From contig QFQM01000249.1 in assembly GCA_003243255.1 (NCBI GenBank), positions 1 through 6,198 on the forward strand: a DNA stretch of 6,198 nucleotides, written 5' to 3'. Numbering within the stretch: the first letter of the stretch is position 1; the number at the start of each line of letters is the position of its first letter. Below, in pieces: positions 1 through 5,317 of the stretch. The notes below the pieces were generated by a model, which ran no database searches, was not told where the DNA came from, and saw nothing but the letters and a program-made list of their open reading frames with translations. The DNA is from Flavobacterium psychrophilum (GTDB taxonomy: Bacteria > Bacteroidota > Bacteroidia > Flavobacteriales > Flavobacteriaceae). A program made the position numbers and the translations under genes.

Positions 1-951
1 GGCAATCTCTTTTATTTTTTCATAGATCATCATATTGAGAATGTTGTAGATGCCGAATCCAGCCACAATCAAAATGGTGATAACAACGGAGTTGGCAATC
101 ATATCGCGAATCATCCGCGCAGCTATCGACTGTTCATTGGCCGATTGCCAGGTTTCGGCTGTATATCCTGTTAAAGCAGTAAGTTGTTCACCAATACGAT
201 TGGCTTGGGTATAATCTTTCAGGTTCACATATACATCGGTGATGTAGCTGCGGTCTTTCTGAAGTAATTGTTGCACAATCGTGATGTTTACGTAGCACTT
301 TGTCTGATCCACGTTTTTGATGGTCGTTCTGAAAATACCTGTGACGCGAAGCCGTTGTGCTAAACCGTTCGATGCGGTAACGGTAATATTATCTCCCAAT
401 TGCAAACTCAGGTTCTTCGCCATACCAGATCCGATGATGATACCATTAGGATTGCTATGAAGGTCTTTTATATTACCGGCTATCATGGTTGAGGTAATGT
501 CAAACATCCTGTCTTGTTCCATAATGTTGACTCCGGATACATTTCCACTCTCCTGCACGTTGCCATTCGAGCAGAATACATTAGCCGTGATTTGCGGAGA
601 GATGGCAATCACTTGCGAATTGGTCTTTAGAAATTGAATTAGCGCATTCGGATTGTCGATGCGATCGTCCTGATTAACCATCTTCGGATTGCTGATCAGA
701 TTGACTGTAGAATCGCCGGCAAAACCGTCCAACATGGTAGGTTTTGACATCTCCTGATCGCGATACAAACGAATATGAGGTGTTGAACTCAATGTGATTT
801 TCTCAAAGTACTCATTGGTACCTGTGATCAGGGAATTCATAAAGATGTACATGCTAATACCAAACATTACTCCCAGCGAAGCCACGAGGGTCTGTTTCTT
901 TTTTGCCAGCAGATAAGTGAAGGCAATCTCACTGTTTATACTAAAAGTCAT
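1..951 (-). CDS. FtsX/MacB-family ABC transporter permease, C-terminus cut by window edge
   Basis: This is the inner-membrane permease subunit of a MacB/LolC-type ABC exporter, which works with a cytoplasmic ATPase and here probably with the adaptor and TolC proteins encoded just upstream. The frame is open from the ATG at 951 to base 1, giving 317 residues. Residues about 21-43 form the first membrane span. Residues about 45-275 form a large periplasmic domain of the MacB_PCD type, including GIIIGSGMAKNLSLQLGD (170-187) and the turn RVTGIFRTT. A second span begins near 285 and runs into IYEKIKEIA, the conserved cytoplasmic loop after the first span of the FtsX domain. Family members are usually near 400 residues, so roughly the last 90, with two more spans, are missing here. 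The start is fixed by an in-frame stop a short way upstream. It follows the adaptor gene by 50 bases on the same strand. The transported substrate cannot be told. Confidence 0.9.
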   Translation of the reverse strand, partial: MTFSINSEIAFTYLLAKKKQTLVASLGVMFGISMYIFMNSLITGTNEYFEKITLSSTPHIRLYRDQEMSKPTMLDGFAGDSTVNLISNPKMVNQDDRIDNPNALIQFLKTNSQVIAISPQITANVFCSNGNVQESGNVSGVNIMEQDRMFDITSTMIAGNIKDLHSNPNGIIIGSGMAKNLSLQLGDNITVTASNGLAQRLRVTGIFRTTIKNVDQTKCYVNITIVQQLLQKDRSYITDVYVNLKDYTQANRIGEQLTALTGYTAETWQSANEQSIAARMIRDMIANSVVITILIVAGFGIYNILNMMIYEKIKEIA

Positions 952-1001
952 GAATGGAGCGTGTAGATGGAACCGTTGTTAAAACCATTAAATGTTTCAT
1001 G

Positions 1002-2102
1002 TCAGAAATTTTGAAGTACTTCATCTTCTGTGTCTAAGTCACTCAAAACTTCGACCCATTCAGTTGAAATAATACCGGTATGAAGCGTGATGATTTTACG
1101 CTTGCCGTCTCTTTTTACCGTGGCTTTGCCATCCGGGTTCAGGCATGTGCGAGGAATAAGCAGGGCGCTGTCTTTTTTCGCTACGATAATATTCGCCTGT
1201 AACAAAGTACCTGCTATGTGGTGGACAAAAGGGTGAGTGAATAAAGCCTCTACCTGAAAGGATTGTGTGGCATTGTCGAAGTAGGGATAGATGCGCGACA
1301 CGAGTGCTTCATACATTTTCGCTTTATCCGTATTTAGTTCTACCAATACAGTCTGACCTTCTTTTATTTTTGATATGCTCGCTTCATCCACCTGCAGCAT
1401 AACGACTAATGAATCAGGATTTCCGAGTAGAGCTACTGCTTCTCCTTTACGAATTAGTTCTCCGGGCTTTTTAAAAATCTGGTAGATGCGGGCAGTATGG
1501 GGAGACCTCATCGAATAATACTGATTACCTGCATTGTAGCTATTGTATTGGCTTTCTGCTTGTATCAACGCTTGTTGCAAAGCCAATTGAGTACTCTTCA
1601 TGTTTGCCTGAATTGACTTTACGCTGGTCATGTCCACTTCGTATTGTAAGCGCATGTTTTCTACATCGACCTGCGAAACGGACTGAGTCACATAAAGCTG
1701 CTTCAACCGGGCAAACTGAATAGAGTCGAGAGAACATTTCTGCTGTGCCACGTATAAGTCATTTTGCAGTTTTAATAATGTCGGTGACTTCGATGACGCG
1801 TTCAGTCTGGCGATTTGCAGGTTTTCCTTAGCCGCCTCTTCCTCAATGGCTTTACTTTGGTAATCCAATGAAAACAATACGTTATTAACGCTGACCACAT
1901 CAGACTCTTTTACGTAGGTGCGTTGAAGATATCCGTCACTAAATGCGGTAAGGATAAACTGATCGGCAGGTTCGATATGCCCGGATGCAAACAATGCTTC
2001 CGTGATGGGCGCATATTTTGGTTTTATCCATATATCTTTTTGTTTACAGGAAAGCGTCAATAAAAAAAGTAGAAGCAGGCTAGTGCGTGTAATGGTTTTC
2101 AT
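1002..2102 (-). CDS. HlyD/MacA-like periplasmic adaptor lipoprotein of a tripartite efflux pump
   Basis: This 366-residue protein is a membrane fusion (periplasmic adaptor) subunit, which bridges an inner-membrane transporter to a TolC channel. It starts with a lipoprotein signal peptide: charged MKTITR, a leucine-rich core and a lipobox LTLSC with Cys19 as the predicted lipidated residue. The first half of the lipoyl/barrel-sandwich domain is at about 50-82. A helical hairpin rich in Gln, Lys and Leu follows at about 84-185. The second lipoyl half is at about 196-228 (MRSPHTARIYQIFKKPGELI), then a beta-barrel domain at about 230-310 and a membrane-proximal domain to the end. The ATG is one base after the TolC-family stop, which implies co-translation. 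The next gene is an FtsX-type permease, so MacA-like is more likely than RND-type. Family and role are well supported; the substrate is unknown. Confidence 0.92.
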   Translation of the reverse strand: MKTITRTSLLLLFLLTLSCKQKDIWIKPKYAPITEALFASGHIEPADQFILTAFSDGYLQRTYVKESDVVSVNNVLFSLDYQSKAIEEEAAKENLQIARLNASSKSPTLLKLQNDLYVAQQKCSLDSIQFARLKQLYVTQSVSQVDVENMRLQYEVDMTSVKSIQANMKSTQLALQQALIQAESQYNSYNAGNQYYSMRSPHTARIYQIFKKPGELIRKGEAVALLGNPDSLVVMLQVDEASISKIKEGQTVLVELNTDKAKMYEALVSRIYPYFDNATQSFQVEALFTHPFVHHIAGTLLQANIIVAKKDSALLIPRTCLNPDGKATVKRDGKRKIITLHTGIISTEWVEVLSDLDTEDEVLQNF

Positions 2103-2103
2103 T

Positions 2104-3417
2104 TTAGAATTGTTGTTGTCTGACTTTTAGTTCAGCATAGCGCATGTAGAAGTCTGAAAGGTTGCGCAAGTACTCGTTCTTGTAATTGATAAAATCCTGA
2201 TATACACGCAGACGTTCATCCAGTGAGATTTGACCGGCATCGAATTGCCTGGTCGCGTGCAAATCATTAGCGAGATACAGTTCCCGGATTTCATGGGATA
2301 CGTCAAGTTTTTCTCTTGCGGAGCGATAATTGTCAAGCAGATTATCATCATTCACAGCTGCCTGGCGTGACGCGCTTTCATAACGCTTCGTTGCCGTTTC
2401 ATATTCAAGGCGCTGCTTAGCTATTTGAAAAGTTCTCGTTCCATGAGTCAGCACGGGTAGGGTAATACGTAAACCCCAATACTGTTGTGGTAATTTATTT
2501 GTATTGCTAAAATTTAAAATTTCTTCTCCTGTGATTTGAGTGTTGTAAGCGTACACCGCACTAAGTGTTGGTACATACGCTGCCTTAGCAGCTTGCCATG
2601 AATTATTGGCAGCTAACAATTGCATTTGCGACAATTTTACATTGATGTCAGCGGAAGAATTTAACGCTCCTGGCTCATCCGATAACGGGATCACCAAATT
2701 GTCTGTTAAAATCAATGAATCACTCAGCGACATGTCCAGCATTTGCTTAAGTTGCATCAGTGCATTTTGCTGGCTTTGACGCGATGCCAGCAATGATAAG
2801 GAAGCACTCTTGACATGAATAGTCGTTGTATTTAGCGTTACCTGGCTTATTTGCCCTTGTTGATAGAGATTCCTTGCGTGGGTGAGTATGACGTCTGCTA
2901 TTTTCAAACTCTCTTCCGCCAGTGTTTCACTTTCACGCATCAGGTAGTAAGTGAAGTAGGCATTGGATGTAGCTTTATAAATAGTCTGCTGGTTGAGTTT
3001 CCAGTTTAGGTCGCTCAGCGATTCTTCAAAGCGGGCTCCTTTCAGGGTAAACCAATTAGTTGCATTGACAAGGTCCAGTTGCGCACTTAGTCCGGCATTG
3101 TAATTATACCGCTTACCGAACTCCTCCTCAACGAATGTTCCTGACTGCCCGCCAAACAATTCTGCCGGCACCAGTGTAGGTTGTATGCTGACGTTATCAG
3201 TGAAAGCCCCGTTGATGTTTACAGTTGGCAAAAAATTACTTTGTGCCTGGTGTAGTCCTGCCTCCGCGATGTCTTTCTGCTTGCGGGATAAACTAATCTG
3301 CACATTATGTTCATCTGCATACTTCCATAATGCCTGCAGAGAACCAATGATTTGTTGTGCCCGCAGCGGAGTGCAGTATAGACTCAGGGCGGCAACAAAG
3401 AGAATGCATGGTCTCAT
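2104..3417 (-). CDS. TolC-family outer membrane efflux protein
   Basis: This 437-residue protein belongs to the outer membrane efflux (OEP/TolC) family, whose trimers form a channel through the outer membrane and a long periplasmic tunnel. The ATG at 3417 is preferred over a TTG seven codons earlier because it gives a clean signal peptide, MRPCILFVAALSLYC onward, with likely signal peptidase I cleavage after LRA at residue 20. The internal duplication of the family is visible. The first repeat has a long helix ending in SNFLPTVNINGAF. The second repeat has the matching AAYVPTLSAVYAYN near residue 290, followed by a strand TLPVL and long helices with QFDAGQISLDERL near 400. The start lies two bases after the DUF2147 stop and the stop lies one base before the adaptor start, so the three are almost certainly one transcript. 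Length is normal for the family. Confidence 0.92.
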   Translation of the reverse strand: MRPCILFVAALSLYCTPLRAQQIIGSLQALWKYADEHNVQISLSRKQKDIAEAGLHQAQSNFLPTVNINGAFTDNVSIQPTLVPAELFGGQSGTFVEEEFGKRYNYNAGLSAQLDLVNATNWFTLKGARFEESLSDLNWKLNQQTIYKATSNAYFTYYLMRESETLAEESLKIADVILTHARNLYQQGQISQVTLNTTTIHVKSASLSLLASRQSQQNALMQLKQMLDMSLSDSLILTDNLVIPLSDEPGALNSSADINVKLSQMQLLAANNSWQAAKAAYVPTLSAVYAYNTQITGEEILNFSNTNKLPQQYWGLRITLPVLTHGTRTFQIAKQRLEYETATKRYESASRQAAVNDDNLLDNYRSAREKLDVSHEIRELYLANDLHATRQFDAGQISLDERLRVYQDFINYKNEYLRNLSDFYMRYAELKVRQQQF

Positions 3418-3419
3418 AA

Positions 3420-3806
3420 TTACTTCACGCGGCTCCAATACACCGATTTGGACATAGCCCCTTTTGATGCGTTGATATTGATTTTATCATTTTCCTCGAA
3501 GGTCACCGTACAGTTCAGTATTCCTTTCTGGGTGATTACTTTTCCGCTGAAATATTTGCCGCCCCATAACAGGTCACGAAAGAGAATGTCACCGACTTTT
3601 ACCCTGGGATCATTTTGTACCCAGATAATTTTTCCAAACCACACGTTGCCTTCTTTATAAAATTCAACTTTGCGTGTTCCAGGCTCATTGAGCCACGTTG
3701 CTTCAAGGCTTGGTTCGGACTGCGCAAAAACAGTTTGTTGCGCTGCCACAATCAATGAGATCATTACAGCGATCATCAGGTACTTGTGTTGTTTGTTGTT
3801 CATCAT
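3420..3806 (-). CDS. Secreted DUF2147-like protein
   Basis: This predicted 128-residue exported protein resembles the DUF2147 family, small periplasmic proteins of unknown biochemical function that are common in Bacteroidota and Proteobacteria. The start is one of two adjacent ATGs (3806 or 3803). A longer reading from a TTG at 3911 would put 35 non-hydrophobic residues before the signal peptide and is unlikely. Residues 8-28 form the signal core, with probable cleavage after VFA (28). The mature part shows the family pattern: EATWLNEPGTRKVEFY, then GKIIWV, then DILFRDLLWGGKYFSGKV, then a C-terminal beta pattern ending SVYWSRVK. The usual Gly-Lys-Ile and W-x-G positions are kept, but the central region is short. 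It is separated from the TolC-family gene by two bases, so it probably has an envelope job linked to the pump. The family match is by eye and moderate. Confidence 0.75.
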   Translation of the reverse strand: MMNNKQHKYLMIAVMISLIVAAQQTVFAQSEPSLEATWLNEPGTRKVEFYKEGNVWFGKIIWVQNDPRVKVGDILFRDLLWGGKYFSGKVITQKGILNCTVTFEENDKININASKGAMSKSVYWSRVK

Positions 3807-3907
3807 GTTATGTTTTTTATGCAAGTGTACGGGCAGTTCATATGTGCCTTCCGGAAAACCCGCACGAAGTGGACAAGATTCGATGTGAAGTGGCAGGAAG
3901 CCAGAGA
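3807..3907 (-). other. Spacer between small Cys/Tyr protein and DUF2147 gene
   Basis: This 101-base spacer is the only larger gap inside the minus-strand gene set upstream of the pump genes. I see no TAnnTTTG element and no GC-rich hairpin followed by a T run, so there is no clear promoter or terminator. A short TTCCGGAA palindrome lies near 3850-3857. Just before the DUF2147 ATG the strand is A-rich (CATAAAAAACATAAC), which suits Bacteroidota translation starts. Confidence 0.35.
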
Positions 3908-4084
3908 TCAAAAGCAGCAGTAGCCGTAGCAGTAACAGTACGTGTAACAGTCCGGGCAGTGGTGGAAATAATAGCAGCAGTAGTAAAGTTCAGAGATATA
4001 AAGCGCGTAGCAAAGGCTGATCAGAGCTATGAAAATAATGAATGCGAGTGCCAGCTCAATATCTGATTTTACCTGTGGCTTCAT
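3908..4084 (-). CDS. Small Cys/Tyr-rich single-span membrane protein, unrecognised
   Basis: I do not recognise this 58-residue protein. It begins at an ATG with an in-frame TGA nine codons upstream (4109-4111) and ends with TGA at 3908-3910. Residues 1-10 (MKPQVKSDIE) are polar and residues about 11-30 (LALAFIIFIALISLCYALYI) are one hydrophobic span. The last 28 residues include 8 Cys and 9 Tyr, with YYCCYYFHH at 34-42, CPDC at 43-46 and alternating Tyr/Cys near the end (YCYCYGYCC). Lys2 and Lys6 before the span suggest the tail faces the periplasm, where Cys could form disulfides or bind metal; this is inference. It ends 101 bases before the DUF2147 start on the same strand and could be the first gene of the operon. 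The caution is that the tail DNA is a low-complexity TAC/TGC repeat, so the frame might be fortuitous, but a start, a membrane span and a stop in one frame argue for a gene. Confidence 0.55.
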   Translation of the reverse strand: MKPQVKSDIELALAFIIFIALISLCYALYISELYYCCYYFHHCPDCYTYCYCYGYCCF

Positions 4085-4421
4085 AAGTGGAATGAATCCG
4101 AAAGATGATCAGTGAAAAATCAGGATAAACCAAAAAGATCAATGAAGTGGACAATATTTACAATGAAATAACCCTAGAGAGGATTAAAAGACACCCAACT
4201 GTTCGAGGAGAACTTTATACTTTGTAATGTTTTCAGAATTTCACAGCATTACTTCCGAAGTCATTTTAACTAAATTGAATCAGGTACAGATTGTGAAATA
4301 GTAATCTGACGTAAAAAATAGGTTGTAGCCGGGCAGGGCGAGCCATGGAAATCTAAAAGCATAGAAATTGACAGTAGTATAGATCCCAATTTTGATTGAA
4401 TCAAAAGATGATTATCCATTC
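4085..4421. other. AT-rich intergenic region with no gene seen
   Basis: No frame in this 337-base stretch reads like a protein on either strand. It must hold the promoter for the minus-strand genes if transcription starts before the small Cys/Tyr protein. No perfect TAnnTTTG element was found; TCTTTTTG on the minus strand around 4132-4139 is the nearest, with a badly spaced TTG upstream. On the plus strand TATACTTTG near 4216-4224 resembles a -7 element but has one extra base in the spacer and no gene follows it. Confidence 0.4.
4390..4406 (-). terminator. Short AT-rich hairpin after the AraC remnant
   Basis: TTTTGAT and ATCAAAA are perfect inverted repeats around a 3-base loop. The hairpin lies 16 bases past the stop of the AraC-family remnant on the minus strand. 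The stem is AT-rich and no long T run follows, so it is at best a weak terminator. Confidence 0.2.
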
Positions 4422-4690
4422 TTAGTTAAACGACTGTCTGAATTCCAACGGGGATTGTTTTTTTTGCTCTTAACCAATTTTGTAAACGATTGTGCATGTT
4501 CAAAGCCAAGTTCAAAAGCAATTTCATTGACGGTGCCGTTCGTAGTAGAAAAGTCTTTCTTTTGCTTTCTCTATGAGTTTATCATGAATATGTTGCTGGG
4601 TACTGTTTTCGGTCAGGCTTACCTTATCGTTCGACCTGGTATTGGCGTTCATATGACAATGATATGTCTGATGAGCGGCCGGATAATCGG
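4422..4690 (-). pseudogene. AraC-family regulator remnant, C-terminal HTH half with two frameshifts
   Basis: Read on the minus strand, this stretch encodes the second half of an AraC-type DNA-binding domain split over three frames. The first part, 4652-4551, gives TENSTQQHIHDKLIEKAKER. The second, 4549 to about 4466, gives STTNGTVNEIAFELGFEHAQ and then SFTKLVKS, which is the classic second helix-turn-helix. The third reads KKQSPLEFRQSFN and stops at 4422-4424, the usual family C-terminus. The first shift is one extra T in a T4 run (4550-4553). The second fits one lost A in a run now of 8 A (4458-4465). Before 4652, the reading HCHMNANTRSN still resembles the first helix region, but a stop appears near 4695 and no sensing domain is found. 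Both breaks are in homopolymers, so sequencing error is possible, but the missing N-terminus makes a true pseudogene more likely. Confidence 0.8.
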
Positions 4691-4860
4691 GATGTCACAG
4701 AAATCACTATTCTGACTGTTCCTGGGGTAGAACGTTGGAGTATGGGGTTGAAATCAACGCGGGATGTATTACTGCGGATCGTTCAGGATAGGATTAAAAA
4801 AGGTCAAGTTTCTTTTCAGAGATAGAGTTGCGGGCGATGAAAGGTTTCGTTTTAGCGTTA
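4691..4860. other. Spacer between HxlR gene and AraC remnant; no clear gene
   Basis: The minus strand here carries stops in the frames that would extend the AraC remnant. The plus strand is open without a stop from 4577 to the TAG at 4823-4825 and reads like protein after an ATG at 4664 (for example TEITILTVPGVERWSMGLKS), but I match it to no family and see no start signal. No strong terminator was seen after the HxlR stop. Confidence 0.35.
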
Positions 4861-5223
4861 TTACTTTTTCAATGGGTGCAGTTTATGTTTTGCTCCCCAT
4901 TTATGTAGTTCTTTGCAAACAGGCATCAGTTCCTTTCCGATTTTTGTTAAGTCATATTCAACTCGTGGCGGAACTTCCGCATAAACCATTCTTGATACTA
5001 AACCATCTTTTTCCAATTCTCTTAACTGAAGTGTGAGCATTCTTTCAGTGATATTGGGAAGTATTTTTTTTAATTCTCCGAAGCGCTTTTTTCCATTTTT
5101 CAGTTGCATCAGAATAGGAAGCTTCCATCGGCCTCCAACTAGCTGAACTGCGTAGGTAACGTTGCATTCCGTAATGAAAATTTTGTTCTGATTGTTTGTA
5201 GAAGTTTCTTTCGTGTTTGCCAT
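4861..5223 (-). CDS. HxlR-family winged-helix transcriptional regulator
   Basis: This 120-residue protein is a full-length HxlR-type regulator, a family of dimeric winged-helix DNA-binding proteins that often control a divergent enzyme gene and in several cases sense electrophiles or oxidants through cysteine. The domain begins with TECNVTYAVQLVGGRWKLPI (18-37), matching the usual C-P-V-x-x-A-L-x-L-I-G-G-K-W start, with Cys20 at the conserved position and Asn in place of Pro. The recognition part follows as RFGELKKILPNITERMLTLQ (47-66), then LRELEKDGLVSR, the wing VYAEVPPRVEY (80-90), and LMPVCKELHKWG (99-110) as the dimer helix. A second cysteine is Cys103. The ATG at 5223 is the only sensible start. 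It is divergent from the oxidoreductase at 5318, with 94 bases between the starts, so control of that gene and of itself is the likely role. Confidence 0.93.
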   Translation of the reverse strand: MANTKETSTNNQNKIFITECNVTYAVQLVGGRWKLPILMQLKNGKKRFGELKKILPNITERMLTLQLRELEKDGLVSRMVYAEVPPRVEYDLTKIGKELMPVCKELHKWGAKHKLHPLKK

Positions 5224-5241
5224 TACTTACATTTTTGTCTG

Positions 5242-5266
5242 TACCATACAATTTCATGTATACCAT
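5242..5266. promoter_or_regulatory. Candidate HxlR operator: inverted and direct repeats
   Basis: ATACA (5246-5250) and TGTAT (5257-5261) are inverted repeats 6 bases apart. TACCAT occurs twice in direct orientation (5242-5247 and 5261-5266), with starts 19 bases apart, about two helical turns. The site sits between the two divergent genes and overlaps the expected start of HxlR transcription, as a self-repressing operator would. Binding is inferred. Confidence 0.4.
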
Positions 5267-5267
5267 G

Positions 5268-5275
5268 CAAAGGTA
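5268..5275 (-). promoter_or_regulatory. Bacteroidota-type -7 element for the HxlR gene
   Basis: On the minus strand the bases read TACCTTTG, a perfect TAnnTTTG match, 44 bases before the HxlR ATG. The best upstream TTG is about 24 bases away rather than the usual 19-21, so the -33 element is weak. Transcription would start close to the repeat site at 5242-5266. Confidence 0.5.
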
Positions 5276-5285
5276 GTTGTTGCCT

Positions 5286-5294
5286 TATAATTTG
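5286..5294 (+). promoter_or_regulatory. Possible -7 element for the oxidoreductase gene
   Basis: TATAATTTG resembles TAnnTTTG with one extra spacer base and lies 23 bases before the ATG at 5318. No well-placed TTG is seen upstream, so the call is weak. Confidence 0.25.
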
Positions 5295-5317
5295 CCATTC
5301 AAACAAATGAAAGAAAA

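Noticed and set aside
941..1000. Minus-strand mini frame of about 19 codons between adaptor and permease genes
   Set aside because: It runs from an ATG just after the adaptor stop into the permease start; no recognisable content or conservation cue.
3418..3438. Seven-codon upstream extension of the TolC-family gene from a TTG at 3438
   Set aside because: It overlaps the end of the DUF2147 gene and adds charged residues before a good signal peptide; the ATG at 3417 fits better.
3807..3911. N-terminal extension of the DUF2147 gene from a TTG at 3911
   Set aside because: It would bury the signal peptide behind 35 polar residues; paired ATGs at 3806 and 3803 give a normal signal sequence.
3698..4066. 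Plus-strand 122-codon frame with Ala/Val-rich repeats
   Set aside because: It is the antisense of the DUF2147 start and the TAC/TGC repeat; its low-complexity Val/Ala run comes from that repeat and it has no family likeness.
4141..4200. CRISPR, tRNA or insertion-sequence ends in the intergenic region
   Set aside because: I looked for regular direct repeats, cloverleaf-like stems and terminal inverted repeats in 4085-4421 and found none.
4392..4715. Plus-strand 107-codon frame
   Set aside because: It lies antisense to the well-conserved AraC helix-turn-helix region and does not resemble a protein family.
4764..5036. Plus-strand 90-codon frame with hydrophobic stretches
   Set aside because: It is antisense to the HxlR gene, whose full domain is clear on the minus strand.
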